Shown piece by piece: positions 9,267 through 18,207 of a stretch of DNA of 64,000 bases. The position numbers were made by a program, and so were the translations under genes. The DNA is taken from assembly GCA_965232105.1 (NCBI GenBank), contig OZ246956.1, forward strand, positions 4,030,001 to 4,094,000. Reading direction: 5' to 3'. This DNA comes from Multivorans sp965232105 (lineage in GTDB: Bacteria > Acidobacteriota > Thermoanaerobaculia > Multivoradales > Multivoraceae). The notes under the pieces are model-generated. The model saw only the letters and a program-made list of their open reading frames with translations, was not told the DNA's origin and did no database searches. Each line of letters starts with the position of its first letter. Within the stretch, counting starts at the first letter, position 1.

Positions 9267-10337
9267 ATGGACTTCGGCATCTGCGTCGCCAGCAAGATCG
9301 ACGACATCGGTTACATCGAACGGGCAGAGGCGCTCGGGTACAGCCACGCCTGGATCGCGGACAGCCAGATGATCTGGTCGGACTGTTACGCGGTGCTGGC
9401 GCTGGCGGCGGAGCGGACGAGCCGGATCAAGCTCGGCACCGGGGTCGCGATCACGGGCACGCGAATCGCACCGGTGACGGCCCACAGCATCGCGACGATC
9501 AACCGGATCGCTCCGGGACGGACGTTCCTCGGCATCGGCGCCGGCAACACGGCGCTCCGTCTGATGGGCCACCGGCCCGTCGGCGTCGCCGAGTTCGGCG
9601 AGTACCTCCGTGTCGTACGCGCGCTGCTCGACGGCGAGGAGGCCGACTTCGCGTTCCGCGGCCGCACGGAGCCGCTGCGCTTCCTGATGGAGGAACAGGG
9701 CTTCATCGCCACCGAGCCCCGCATTCCGATGTACGTCTCCGGCTTCGGCCCCAAGAGCCAGGGTCTGGCGGGCGAAGTCGGCGATGGCCTGGTCATGTCG
9801 ATCCCGCCCAACGCCTCCCTCTTCGACCGGGCGATCGAGAACTGCCGCCGCGGCGCCGAGGCGGCGGGCCGCAAGTTCGACCGGGACGACTTCTACACTT
9901 GCTCGCTAACCACCGCCGTGATTCTCGAGCCCGGCGAGGATCTGACCTCTCCGCGAGTGATCGAGGAGTGCGGTCCATTCGTGCTCTCCGGCCTGCACTA
10001 CCTCTACGACCAGCAGCATCAGTTCAACCGGCAGCCGCCGCCCCACGTGCGCCCGGTCTGGGACGAGTATTGCGGCCTGGTTGAGCAGACCCCGGCACGC
10101 GGCCGCCACCTGCGCGTTCACGCCGGTCACTGCACCTACTCCCTGCCGGAAGAGGAGAAGTTCGTCACCCCGGATCTGATCCGGGCCTCCTGTCTGGCCG
10201 GAACGGCGGACGAGGTCAGGGCCCAGGTTCGCACCCTTGCCGACGCCGGGCTAGATCAACTCATGCTGTTGCCGTCGCTCGCCACGCAGGAGCGGGTGAT
10301 CGGGCAGTTCCACGACCAGGTAATGGTCCACCTGTAG
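9267..10337 (+). CDS. LLM class flavin-dependent oxidoreductase
   Basis: A 356-aa luciferase-like monooxygenase-fold protein. The N-terminus MDFGICVASK followed by AEALGYSHAWIADS is the standard first strand and helix of the fold, and the TFLGIGAGN segment matches the flavin/F420-binding region of Mer-like members. It may use FMN or F420. The substrate is unknown. The ATG at 9267 was chosen because it begins exactly at the conserved N-terminal strand; the upstream open frame is noise. A TACACT at 9231-9236 is a possible -10, giving a leader of about 24 nt with a weak GGGA. It is divergent from the PSD1 gene. Confidence 0.82.
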   Translation: MDFGICVASKIDDIGYIERAEALGYSHAWIADSQMIWSDCYAVLALAAERTSRIKLGTGVAITGTRIAPVTAHSIATINRIAPGRTFLGIGAGNTALRLMGHRPVGVAEFGEYLRVVRALLDGEEADFAFRGRTEPLRFLMEEQGFIATEPRIPMYVSGFGPKSQGLAGEVGDGLVMSIPPNASLFDRAIENCRRGAEAAGRKFDRDDFYTCSLTTAVILEPGEDLTSPRVIEECGPFVLSGLHYLYDQQHQFNRQPPPHVRPVWDEYCGLVEQTPARGRHLRVHAGHCTYSLPEEEKFVTPDLIRASCLAGTADEVRAQVRTLADAGLDQLMLLPSLATQERVIGQFHDQVMVHL

Positions 10338-10355
10338 CGGCTCCGCGCCCGCGAG

Positions 10356-10475
10356 ATGACCTGCCTGTTCCTCATCCTTCACGTCAGCGCACTCGTCGTG
10401 CAGCCACTGGCGCTGTTCGTGACGATCCCCCTCCACATCATCGCGTCCGTCATCGCGAACAAGAAGGACTCGTAG
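10356..10475 (+). CDS. small single-helix membrane protein (39 aa)
   Basis: A short frame, ATG 10356 to TAG 10473-10475, encodes a hydrophobic peptide with one likely transmembrane segment (LFLILHVSALVV onward) and a charged tail ANKKDS. Thirty-five of 38 sense codons end in G or C, in line with real genes here. It sits 18 bp after the LLM gene and 28 bp before the methyltransferase, in the same direction. There is no clear ribosome-binding site. No family is recognised; the case rests on codon bias, position and the helix-plus-basic-tail layout. Confidence 0.5.
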   Translation: MTCLFLILHVSALVVQPLALFVTIPLHIIASVIANKKDS

Positions 10476-10491
10476 GGCCGTCGGGCCCGCG

Positions 10492-10497
10492 TACGAT
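10492..10497 (+). promoter_or_regulatory. putative -10 element of a leaderless promoter
   Basis: TACGAT ends 6 nt before the ATG at 10504, and there is no Shine-Dalgarno sequence. Transcription would start at or next to the A of the start codon. The same arrangement occurs upstream of at least five other genes in the window. Confidence 0.4.
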
Positions 10498-10503
10498 CGC
10501 TTC

Positions 10504-11613
10504 ATGTTGCTGCTGGTCCTGCCCTGGGACGCCGAGGCCGAGGCATCCCCCGAGTGGTGGTACCTCCGCCGCTGGCTCATCGGTGAAGCGCGCGCCGTCT
10601 TCGGCGACGTAGAGGTCTTCTCCGAGCTTCCGGCCAAGCCACCTGAACGCACGGAGGCGACGCTTGTCCTGAGCTCCTGCCGCGTCCTGATCGGCCGCGC
10701 TTCTCTACGCGGGATGCGGCGAGCACTCGCGGCGAACACCCGTGACGGCGGCTGCGGCGCCGTCTACGCCACCGACCTGACGACGACCGGCCCCGAGGCA
10801 AGCAGCGATCTCTTCACCCTGGCGGACTTCGAACAGGCCGAGACGGCGTGGCTGGCCGCCGAGGCCACGAACACGGCCGCGCAGCAGGCCGGCGAAGGGC
10901 CGTCCCCCGCCGCCCTCCTGTCGACGGCGGGCGCTGGTCGACTGGCCTCGGGCGACCGGTTGCCGGGCCCGCGCGCCGGTCTCTGCTACGAGTTCATCGA
11001 CTACTACGGCGGCGAGCGCGCCGACGTTCTGCCCCTGCTGCCCGAGGACCTCGGACCCGCGTCATCCGTGCTGGAAATCGGCTGCGGACGCGGAGCAACC
11101 GCGGCGCTCATCAAGCAGCGCTTCGGCTGCCGGGTGGTCGGGCTCGAACTGAATCCCGAGGCAGCCGCGGCCGCCGAACGCCGACTCGACCAGATGATCC
11201 GCGGCGATGTCCAGGATGTCGAACCCGGCGAGACCTTCGACGCGATCGTCGCCTTCGAGCTGTTCGAGCATCTGACCGACGGGCAGGCGTTCCTCGAACG
11301 CGCGGCAACCTGGCTCCGTCCCGGCGGCCGGATCGTGCTCTCGGTACCCAATGTCGGTCACTACTCCGTCGTCGAGGACCTGATCGCCGGGCGCTGGGAC
11401 TACATCCCCATGGGCCTGCTCTGCGCCACGCACGTCCGGTTCTTCACCCGCCGCACCCTGGAGGACTGGCTGCACGCCGCAGGCTTCGACCGCTACCGGA
11501 TCGACGCCCAGACGACTCCCCTGCCGAAGCGCATCGATGCGCTTCCCGAGTCGCTCTCTCCTGACCGCGACAGTCTGACCACGGCCGGCTTCTACGTTTC
11601 GATCTTCAGGTAG
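10504..11613 (+). CDS. class I SAM-dependent methyltransferase with N-terminal extension
   Basis: A 369-aa protein. Residues from about 150 carry a Rossmann-like methyltransferase domain: a glycine-rich motif I (VLEIGCGRG), an acidic motif II end (GLELNPEA) and FDAIVAFELFEHL leading into LRPGGRIVLSVPNVGHYS, as in UbiG/Methyltransf_11 members. The first 150 residues are a separate region of unknown fold, resembling the set-up of polysaccharide-associated methyltransferases. The next gene, on the other strand, is a glycosyltransferase, and the two 3' ends overlap by 8 bp. This fits a role in modifying a glycan or sugar, but that is inference. Confidence 0.78.
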   Translation: MLLLVLPWDAEAEASPEWWYLRRWLIGEARAVFGDVEVFSELPAKPPERTEATLVLSSCRVLIGRASLRGMRRALAANTRDGGCGAVYATDLTTTGPEASSDLFTLADFEQAETAWLAAEATNTAAQQAGEGPSPAALLSTAGAGRLASGDRLPGPRAGLCYEFIDYYGGERADVLPLLPEDLGPASSVLEIGCGRGATAALIKQRFGCRVVGLELNPEAAAAAERRLDQMIRGDVQDVEPGETFDAIVAFELFEHLTDGQAFLERAATWLRPGGRIVLSVPNVGHYSVVEDLIAGRWDYIPMGLLCATHVRFFTRRTLEDWLHAAGFDRYRIDAQTTPLPKRIDALPESLSPDRDSLTTAGFYVSIFR

Positions 11614-12619
11614 GCAAGCGCCGGAACGCCCGCATCAGCGCTTCGGCCGTCCGTCGCTCCGTGTACGTCTCGGCGATGGTGCGGCCGGCTACGCCAAGCC
11701 TGCCGCGTAGATCCCGGTCGTGCCACAGCCGCTCCACCGCCTGGCGAAGGGCTGGGCCGTCTCCAAACGGCACCTTGATCGAAGCCTCACTGTCCGGATC
11801 CAGGTCGCGGTGGGAGGGAATGTCCGTCAGCACGCATGCCCGGCCGCAGCCCATCGCCTCGAGCCCGATCAGGCCGAAGCCCTCGAGGGGCGAGGACGGC
11901 CCGATGCACAGGTCGACCCCCTGCAAGAGCGCAGGCACCTCCGCCGGCGGCACGTGCCTGTGCCGGGCCGCCTCGGGCCACAGGGCCACTTCCTCGTCGT
12001 CCGCGTCGAGGGACAGGCGCACCAGCTCGATTCCGCCGCCCGTCCGCTCGAAGAGGGGCCGGAGCGCCCGCATGCACCAGGCCACGCCCTTGACCTCGAG
12101 TTCCCAGTGCCCGCTGACCAGGACACGCAGCCGGCCGTTCTCGACGCGCTCCCGTTCCGGCGGACGAAACAGGTGCGGCTCGAAGGGCTGCGGAATCCAC
12201 CGCGCTTCGACGCCGTGCCTGTCGCGCACCGTACGAAGAAGGTGCGGCGACACGACCAGCTTGAGTGCCGGCAGGTCGTAGGCCGCCCGCATCACCTCGC
12301 GAGCGCCCGCCTCCAGCGTGTCGTGGCCCGGCTCGTAGCCCTGGCAGAGGTGGCAGGCCAGCCGTTCCGCGATCTCGAGCGCGGGGACGACGGTCGGCGC
12401 CAGCGTACCGACCGCCACCTCGACCCGCGGCAGGAATCGGCGTTCGAGCGCCGGCACCTGCCGGTAGAAGGCGCGGGCGCCCTCAAACCAGTCCGGACAG
12501 GGATCGGGCGAATGGACCGTGACCTCGACCCCGAGCCGACTCAAGGCCCGGGCGTGCTGGAAGACGACCTTGACGCCACCGTAGAGCGCGGCGCCGGGCA
12601 GAAGATATGCGACCCTCAG
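11606..12619 (-). CDS. glycosyltransferase family 4-like protein, apparent CTG start
   Basis: A 337-aa GT-B glycosyltransferase. The conserved donor-domain start of GT4 enzymes, RVAYLLPGAALYGGVK, is encoded just upstream of the first conventional start (TTG at 12544), so translation must begin earlier. The only sensible codon is CTG at 12619, with GAGGAG nine bases upstream. No in-frame ATG, GTG or TTG lies between it and the previous gene's stop. The C-terminal half has the nucleotide-sugar site around IGPSSPLEGFGLIGLEAMGC with the usual glutamates. It probably transfers a sugar to a surface glycan. The 3' end overlaps the convergent methyltransferase. Confidence 0.8.
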   Translation of the reverse strand: MRVAYLLPGAALYGGVKVVFQHARALSRLGVEVTVHSPDPCPDWFEGARAFYRQVPALERRFLPRVEVAVGTLAPTVVPALEIAERLACHLCQGYEPGHDTLEAGAREVMRAAYDLPALKLVVSPHLLRTVRDRHGVEARWIPQPFEPHLFRPPERERVENGRLRVLVSGHWELEVKGVAWCMRALRPLFERTGGGIELVRLSLDADDEEVALWPEAARHRHVPPAEVPALLQGVDLCIGPSSPLEGFGLIGLEAMGCGRACVLTDIPSHRDLDPDSEASIKVPFGDGPALRQAVERLWHDRDLRGRLGVAGRTIAETYTERRTAEALMRAFRRLPT

Positions 12620-12632
12620 ACCCGAAGACTCC

Positions 12633-14039
12633 TCACGCGACGATTCCCAGCGGCGGCCGTGTCCGGTAGGCGCCGCGCGTGAAATCCGGGAACTCGACCG
12701 GCTCGCTACCCCGAGCCACCGACAGCTCGCTCAGTTCCACCGGGGCCGAGAGCGCCGCCGCGTCATAGACGTCCATGTCCGTCGGCGTGCCCGCCAGCAG
12801 GCAGCGCACCAGCCGGTAGTCCTCCAGGTAGTCCATGCCGCCGTGGCCGGCGCCCTCGGCGTCGTCCGCCTGCTCCGACCACAGCGGGTGCTCGAACCGC
12901 TCCCGGTAGGGCTCGACGTCGCTCCACTCGTGCCGCCCGTCCTCGCTCTCGCTTTCGCCCTCGATGAAGATGCGATCCGGAAAGCCCGCGAAGACGCCGC
13001 GCGTTCCCTGGACCAGGTTCAGGCGGCTGTACGGCCGGGGCGTCGTCGTGTCGTGCTGCAACAGAATGCTGCGCCCGCGCCGGGTCCGGACCAGGCTCGA
13101 GTTCATGTCGCCCAGGGCGTAGCGGACCCTGGCACGCGGGTCGTCGGCGCCGAAGCGCTCCGCCGCGTACTTCGCCAGACCGCGGGCCGGGCTCGAGAGC
13201 GAAACGAGGTAGTCGAAGCAGTCGCCCCGGTTGATGTCCATGCACTGGGCGACCGGCCCGAGCCCGTGGGTCGGATAGAGGTTCGCGTTGCGTTCGACCG
13301 AATGCTGGAGCCGCCACACGCCCTCGTTCGCGTCCGAGAACTTGATCGACCGGAGGTCGTGGATGTACGCCGCCTCGCCGTGCAGGAGCTCGCCAAGCAG
13401 CCCCTGGCGCACCATGTTCAGGACCATCATCTCGCTGCGGCCGTAGTTGCAGTTCTCCATCATCACGCAGTGGCGGGCTGTGCGCTCGGCCGTTTCGACG
13501 AGTCGCCAGCAGCCCTCGAGCGTGATCGCGGCCGGCACCTCGACCGCGGTGTGCTTGCCGGTCTCCATCGCCTCGGCGCAGACCGGCACGTGCCACCGCC
13601 AAGGCGTCGCGTTGAACACCAGGTCAACGTCATCGCGCTCGCACATGCGCTTGAAGTCCGTCTCGCCGCGCGTGTAGAGATCCGGCGGCTCCTTCTCCGC
13701 GTCGACCACCCACGATGCAACTTCCTCCGCACGTGGTTCGTCGATGTCGCAGATCGCGACGACGTCGACGCCGTCCAGCGCCAAGAAGTTGCGCACGTGC
13801 CCGCCGCCCTGGAGACCGACGCCGACGAAGCCGATCCGCACACGTTCCAGGGGCGGCGCGGCGAAGCCGGCACGGTACGCCTCGGCGGCCGCGTCGTCCT
13901 CCTGCGGCGCGACCGCCCCGCCGTCAGGTTCCTGTCCCGCCGTGGCGCCGGCGCGCAAGACCGCAGCGGCCGCCGCAGGCCCCACCCAAGCCGCCTTCAG
14001 CAGGTCGCGGCGGCCCCACTGGGGAATCCACCCACTCAT
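12633..14039 (-). CDS. Tat-exported Gfo/Idh/MocA family oxidoreductase
   Basis: A 468-aa NAD(P)-dependent oxidoreductase with a Tat signal (WGRRDLLKAAW, residues about 8-18) and an alanine-rich hydrophobic segment. The Rossmann domain begins with RIGFVGVGLQGGGHVRNF, followed by VDVVAICDIDEPRAEEV and the cofactor-region motif KHTAVEVPAAI. Exported members are common in Acidobacteria, Planctomycetes and Bacteroidetes and act on sugars or cyclitols, probably with a tightly bound cofactor. The substrate is unknown. A minus-strand TACGCT at 14047-14052 ends 7 nt before the ATG, suggesting a leaderless mRNA. The glycosyltransferase follows 13 bp downstream. Confidence 0.85.
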   Translation of the reverse strand: MSGWIPQWGRRDLLKAAWVGPAAAAAVLRAGATAGQEPDGGAVAPQEDDAAAEAYRAGFAAPPLERVRIGFVGVGLQGGGHVRNFLALDGVDVVAICDIDEPRAEEVASWVVDAEKEPPDLYTRGETDFKRMCERDDVDLVFNATPWRWHVPVCAEAMETGKHTAVEVPAAITLEGCWRLVETAERTARHCVMMENCNYGRSEMMVLNMVRQGLLGELLHGEAAYIHDLRSIKFSDANEGVWRLQHSVERNANLYPTHGLGPVAQCMDINRGDCFDYLVSLSSPARGLAKYAAERFGADDPRARVRYALGDMNSSLVRTRRGRSILLQHDTTTPRPYSRLNLVQGTRGVFAGFPDRIFIEGESESEDGRHEWSDVEPYRERFEHPLWSEQADDAEGAGHGGMDYLEDYRLVRCLLAGTPTDMDVYDAAALSAPVELSELSVARGSEPVEFPDFTRGAYRTRPPLGIVA

Positions 14040-14046
14040 CGCCCTG

Positions 14047-14052
14047 AGCGTA
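14047..14052 (-). promoter_or_regulatory. putative -10 element of a leaderless promoter
   Basis: TACGCT on the minus strand ends 7 nt before the ATG of the Gfo/Idh/MocA gene at 14039, and no Shine-Dalgarno sequence is present. It matches the arrangement seen at 10492 and 34122. Confidence 0.4.
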
Positions 14053-14082
14053 CACCCCAGTCCCGGCGCCGCGCCAGGATTC

Positions 14083-14883
14083 CTAGTTGAAGAAGTCGTC
14101 CGTGCCGCTGTCGCCGAGGTACGAAGCCTCTTCGTCGAGCCAGGCCTGGAACTCTTCCTCCGTGTGGACGGTCAGGAAGCCGCGCATCGAGTAGTGGCTG
14201 TTGCCGCAGAGCTGGGCGCAGGCGATCTCGTACACGTAGTCCGGATTGCCCGTCTCCTCGCGGATTTGCACTGTCGTCTTCGTCGGCACGAACCAGACCG
14301 GAATCGAGAGTCCGGGAATCGCGTCCTGCTTGATCCGCATGTTCGGCAGGTTGAAGCTGTGGATCACGTCCTTGGAGGTCAGGTGGATGATCGCCGCCTT
14401 GTCGACCGGAAGGTGCAACTGGTTCACCGTCCAGATGTCGTCGGCGCCGGCGCCATCCCGGTCCAGGCCGATCGGATTCGTCGCCTCGTCGGTCAGGTAC
14501 GGATCCGCCTCCCCGAACACGCCATCGGCGCCCGGGTACCAGACGTTCCAGGCGAACTGCTGGGCTACAACCCGCACGACCGTCGAATCTGCCTCGCTGG
14601 GGATCTCGTCCACCCGTTCGGCCCACATGGGAATCGAGAAGCCGAGGAGCAGAATGCCCTCCGCGATCGCCACGGCGACCTCTCCGTACGTGCTCATCTT
14701 GCTCTTGACGCCGACGTAGTCCGCCTTCGGGTTGCGGCCCGCGCGGAAACGCAGCAGCGTGTAGATGAAGAAGGCCCCCCAGACAATGAAGAGCGCGAGC
14801 ATCAGGTAGTGCACCGCGTCGATCATGTTGTCGATCTCGCCGGCGTGCTCAGACGCCGCAGCGGGAAACATCGCATCCATCAT
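14083..14883 (-). CDS. ctaC: cytochrome c oxidase subunit II
   Basis: A 266-aa subunit II that takes electrons into the oxidase through a CuA centre. Two transmembrane helices (about residues 20-50 and 65-95) precede the periplasmic cupredoxin domain. CuA ligands are visible: the histidine in IHSFNLP and the C-terminal CAQLCGNSHYSM, giving two Cys, one His and one Met. The usual Glu between the cysteines is Gln, tolerable because that residue binds through its backbone carbonyl and seen in other ACIII-linked oxidases. No fused cytochrome c domain. It is the last gene of the act-cta cluster and overlaps the previous gene by 4 bp. Confidence 0.93.
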   Translation of the reverse strand: MMDAMFPAAASEHAGEIDNMIDAVHYLMLALFIVWGAFFIYTLLRFRAGRNPKADYVGVKSKMSTYGEVAVAIAEGILLLGFSIPMWAERVDEIPSEADSTVVRVVAQQFAWNVWYPGADGVFGEADPYLTDEATNPIGLDRDGAGADDIWTVNQLHLPVDKAAIIHLTSKDVIHSFNLPNMRIKQDAIPGLSIPVWFVPTKTTVQIREETGNPDYVYEIACAQLCGNSHYSMRGFLTVHTEEEFQAWLDEEASYLGDSGTDDFFN

Positions 14884-15365
14884 GATTTGAGAGGCTCCTC
14901 AACTGTGCTCCACCAGGGAGGCACTGGGTCTTTCCGAGAATCTTCGCGGTAACGACGCGCGCGGCGCCGGAGATAGAGAAAGAAGAGAACGAAGGCGCCC
15001 TGCATCAGGAACACCGCCCCGAGCAGGAACCAGACGCCGGCGCGGGCGGCGTCGATCATCGAACCCTCCGCAGCCCCGTAGCAGACGGAGCAGGCCCACG
15101 CCGTCTGTTCGGATCCGAACAGCCACAGGCCGACCACCACCGGCACCGTGCGGAACAGCTTGCGGCGGCGATTCCACTCCTCTTCCGGGGTCGTGACCTT
15201 GCGCCAGAACCAGAAGCCGTACCACACCAACACGCCCGCGACCGCGAAGGACAGGAATGCGCCGACGGCGTACCCACCGCCCTGCGCCAGGCACCAGCCT
15301 CCAAAGAACAGCGCCAGCAGAACGGCGCTGCCCACGAAGACGATGTGGATGACCTTGAGGTTCAT
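14880..15365 (-). CDS. oxidase-cluster membrane protein with CxxC motif
   Basis: A 161-aa membrane protein of no assigned function with four predicted helices: two at the N-terminus, one around VVVGLWLFG and one in the C-terminal half ending in an arginine-rich RRRARRYRED. Between helices three and four is ACSVCYGAAEG, a CxxC on what should be the periplasmic side. It is embedded between subunit IV and ctaC. Similar small CxxC proteins occur in ACIII-oxidase clusters of Acidobacteria and relatives. A part in CuA assembly or redox control is possible but unproven. Confidence 0.7.
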   Translation of the reverse strand: MNLKVIHIVFVGSAVLLALFFGGWCLAQGGGYAVGAFLSFAVAGVLVWYGFWFWRKVTTPEEEWNRRRKLFRTVPVVVGLWLFGSEQTAWACSVCYGAAEGSMIDAARAGVWFLLGAVFLMQGAFVLFFLYLRRRARRYREDSRKDPVPPWWSTVEEPLKS

Positions 15366-15392
15366 GGCTGGTTCAACGAGTTTCTGGCCGGA

Positions 15393-15722
15393 TCAGTGCG
15401 CCGCCGGTGCTCCGCTCGACGTGAAGTGCCCAGCCTGGTCAATGACCGAAGTCAGAAGGGGTACCGCCATCAGCACGATGAAGAACGCCACGGTCAGGAG
15501 CAGCACCCAGTAGATCAGCTTCTTCTCCGCGATCAGGTGCATGAAGAAGCAGGCGACGAGCGACGCCTTGACACTGGCGATAAACAGGCCGATGGCGAGT
15601 GCCACCGGCACGGAAACGTCAAGGTAGTACGCGCCGACCGTAGCCCCGGTACCCACCATCAGGGCGCCGAACACCATGAAGTACGTACGGACGGTCTTGT
15701 CGATATCGACGTGGTCACTCAT
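15393..15722 (-). CDS. cytochrome c oxidase subunit IV-type protein
   Basis: A 109-aa small subunit of the heme-copper oxidase with three predicted helices. The motif KASLVACFFMHL in the middle is characteristic of the prokaryotic COX4 family. The ATG at 15722 (MSDHVDID) is preferred to an upstream in-frame TTG because it begins at the usual family N-terminus. It lies between subunit III and the CxxC membrane protein in one direction. The symbol is left blank because naming varies (ctaF/caaD/coxD). Confidence 0.85.
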   Translation of the reverse strand: MSDHVDIDKTVRTYFMVFGALMVGTGATVGAYYLDVSVPVALAIGLFIASVKASLVACFFMHLIAEKKLIYWVLLLTVAFFIVLMAVPLLTSVIDQAGHFTSSGAPAAH

Positions 15723-15773
15723 GGGATGCAACTCGCTCCAGGGTAGCTATCGGATCAGGCGAAAACGGTGCAG

Positions 15774-16373
15774 CTACAGCAGGTAGAAGACGGGGAAGAG
15801 GAAGATCCACACCAGGTCGACGAAGTGCCAGAACAGGCCCGAGTGCTCGACGCGGTCCGTCAGCCATTGGCGGTTGGTGTGGAACAGCTTCGATCCCGGT
15901 CCCGAGAAGTAGGCGTTCCACGCCATGCCGCCGATCACGTGCAGGGCATGGAGGCCCGTCATCGTGAAGTAGATCGCGAGGTAGGTGTTCGACGAGGGGA
16001 AGTGGTCGTGCGCGAACTTCGCCGTGTACTCGAAGTACTTGATGACGAGGAAGATCGCGCCGCAACCTACGGTCAGCCAGCCGAACAGCCGGAACTTGTT
16101 CAACTGTCCACGCACCAACGACGCCCATGCCATGACCATGGTGAGACTCGAGGCGATGAGGACCGCGGTGTTGAGCGTCGCCAGCGGAATGTTCAGCTCC
16201 GCCTCGGCCTGCATGTGCGCCCACTCGCCGTCCGACCCGATGCGGAGCATGATGAAGGTCGCGAACAGCGCGCCGAACAGCATGACCTCCGAGGTCAGGA
16301 ACAGCCAGATCCCGATCTTGCCGTTGTTGAGGCCCGTCTCGGGGTGGGCTTCTACCGTGTAGGGGATTTCCAT
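15774..16373 (-). CDS. ctaE: cytochrome c oxidase subunit III
   Basis: A 199-aa subunit III with five predicted helices, the short form usual in caa3/ACIII-linked oxidases. Visible features include GIWLFLTSEVMLFGALFATF in the first helix, the FEYTAKF segment and the late TMTGLHALHVIGG and HFVDLVWIFLFP motifs typical of the family. It stabilises subunit I and its proton uptake. It follows ctaD by 20 bp in the same direction. Confidence 0.92.
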   Translation of the reverse strand: MEIPYTVEAHPETGLNNGKIGIWLFLTSEVMLFGALFATFIMLRIGSDGEWAHMQAEAELNIPLATLNTAVLIASSLTMVMAWASLVRGQLNKFRLFGWLTVGCGAIFLVIKYFEYTAKFAHDHFPSSNTYLAIYFTMTGLHALHVIGGMAWNAYFSGPGSKLFHTNRQWLTDRVEHSGLFWHFVDLVWIFLFPVFYLL

Positions 16374-16393
16374 CTCTTCAGGTCCTCGAACGG

Positions 16394-18151
16394 TCAGGTG
16401 GAGGCCGGTTCGGCCTGTGGGGCGTAGTCCTTGTCGCTACCCGGGACGCTGTACTCGTACGGCCCGCGCGTGACCTCGATCGCCTGATCGAAATTGCCGT
16501 GCGGCGCCGGCGAGGGCGCCAACCACTCGAGGGTGGTCGAGTTCCAGGGGTTGCGGCCGGCCTTCTCGCCGTTCCGGATGCTCATGAAGAAGTTGATGAT
16601 GAACGGAATCTGGGCCACCGCCAGGCACCAGGCCGAAACCGACATCATCCGGTTCAGACCGGCAACCTCGCCCGCGAAGTCGTAGGTGATGCCGCCGTCG
16701 GCGAGTCGCCGGGACACGCCGTTCAGGCCCTGGATCATCATCGGGAAGAAGACGCCGTTCATGAAGACGAGCGAGGGCCAGAAGTGGAGTTTGCCCAGGA
16801 ACTCGTTCATCTTGCGGCCGGTGACCTTCGGGAACCAGTAATAGACGCCGGCAAAAAGCGCGAACAGGGTTCCCGGAGCGACCACGTAGTGGAAGTGCCC
16901 GATCACGTAGTACGTGTCGTGTAGCGGGATGTCCGCCGCCGAGAGCCCGAGCGGCAAGCCCGTCAAGCCCCCGATGCCGAACATCGGCAGGAAACCGAGC
17001 GCGAACAGCATCGGCGTGTTGTAGCGGATGGAGCCGCCCCAGAGCGAGATGAACAGCGCGCTCAGGATGATCACCGACGGGATGGAGATGATCATCGTCG
17101 TGGTCTGGAAGAACGTGGACATCACCGAGCCCATGCCGGTGATGAACATGTGGTGCGCCCAGACGATGAAACTCATGAAGCCGAGGAAGATCAGCGAGTA
17201 CACCATCGAGCGGTAGCCCCACAGCGGCTTCCGGCTGTTGTTCGCGATGACCTCGGCCACGATGCCCATCGCCGGCAGGATCAGGACGTAGACCTCCGGA
17301 TGGGCGAGGAACCAGAACAGGTGCTGCCAGAGCAGCGGACTGCCGCCACCGCTGACTTCCAGCACCTCGCCGCCGACGACCAGGCCGTCAGGCAGGAAGA
17401 AGCTGGTTGCAGCGATCCGATCCATCAACTGAAGCACACCCGCGGCCTCGAGCGGCGGGAAGGCGAGCAAGAGCAGGAAGGCGGTGACGATCTGGGCCCA
17501 GCAGAAGAACGGCAGGCGCATCCAGGTCAGCCCTGGCGCCCTGAGCTGGACCGCGGTCGTGATGAAGTTCACCGCGCCCAGCAGCGACGACGTAATCAGG
17601 AAGATCATCCCGATCAGCCACGCCGTCTGTCCGTTGAGCGCAATGTCGGCGAGCGGCGAGTAGGAGGTCCAGCCGTTGCCAGCCGCGCCGTTGGGCAGGA
17701 AGAAACTGGCGAACATCGTCACGCCGCCCAGGAACAGGCACCAGTAGCTGATCATGTTGATCCGCGGGAACGCCATGTCCGGCGCGCCGAGCTGCAGCGG
17801 CATGACGAAGTTGCCGAAGCCGCCGACCGCCAGAGGCACGACGCCCAGGAACACCATGATCGTGCCGTGCATCGCGCCGAGCTCGTTGTAGAAATCCGGC
17901 AGCATGATGCCGCCCGGCGCCCGGTTCTCGCCCAGGAGGGAGCCAATCAACGGGATCGGCTCGCCCGGGTAGGCGAGTTGCCAGCGCATGATCATCATCA
18001 GACAGAACCCGAAGAACAGAAACGCCAGACCCGTAACGGAGTACTGGACGCCGATCACCTTGTGATCGGTCGAGAAGATGAACTTCCGCCAGAAGCTCTG
18101 CTCGTGGTGATGTTCTTCGTGTGCGTGTGAGGCTTGAACGGGCTCCGCCAT
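16394..18151 (-). CDS. ctaD: cytochrome c oxidase subunit I (A1-type heme-copper oxidase)
   Basis: A 585-aa catalytic subunit reducing oxygen to water and pumping protons. Heme and CuB ligands are visible: the early low-spin heme His in AMHGTIMV, HPEVYVLILPAMG with the Glu of A1 enzymes and the cross-linked Tyr, the WAHHMF pair and the late HDTYYVIGHFHYV with both heme histidines. GAPDMAFPR carries the D-channel aspartate. The N-terminus has a His-rich stretch (HAHEEHHHEQ). The ATG at 18151 follows AGGAG at ten bases. Its position after actCDF and a cupredoxin-like protein marks it as the terminal oxidase of an ACIII chain. Confidence 0.96.
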   Translation of the reverse strand: MAEPVQASHAHEEHHHEQSFWRKFIFSTDHKVIGVQYSVTGLAFLFFGFCLMMIMRWQLAYPGEPIPLIGSLLGENRAPGGIMLPDFYNELGAMHGTIMVFLGVVPLAVGGFGNFVMPLQLGAPDMAFPRINMISYWCLFLGGVTMFASFFLPNGAAGNGWTSYSPLADIALNGQTAWLIGMIFLITSSLLGAVNFITTAVQLRAPGLTWMRLPFFCWAQIVTAFLLLLAFPPLEAAGVLQLMDRIAATSFFLPDGLVVGGEVLEVSGGGSPLLWQHLFWFLAHPEVYVLILPAMGIVAEVIANNSRKPLWGYRSMVYSLIFLGFMSFIVWAHHMFITGMGSVMSTFFQTTTMIISIPSVIILSALFISLWGGSIRYNTPMLFALGFLPMFGIGGLTGLPLGLSAADIPLHDTYYVIGHFHYVVAPGTLFALFAGVYYWFPKVTGRKMNEFLGKLHFWPSLVFMNGVFFPMMIQGLNGVSRRLADGGITYDFAGEVAGLNRMMSVSAWCLAVAQIPFIINFFMSIRNGEKAGRNPWNSTTLEWLAPSPAPHGNFDQAIEVTRGPYEYSVPGSDKDYAPQAEPAST

Positions 18152-18207
18152 GGACGCCGCTCCTTTCCTGATCCTTCTAACTCGATCCGGTCGCTATGCC
18201 TGCGGAC

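Noticed and set aside
12544..12544. TTG at 12544 as start of the glycosyltransferase
   Set aside because: It would remove the conserved GT4 N-terminal strand and glycine motif.
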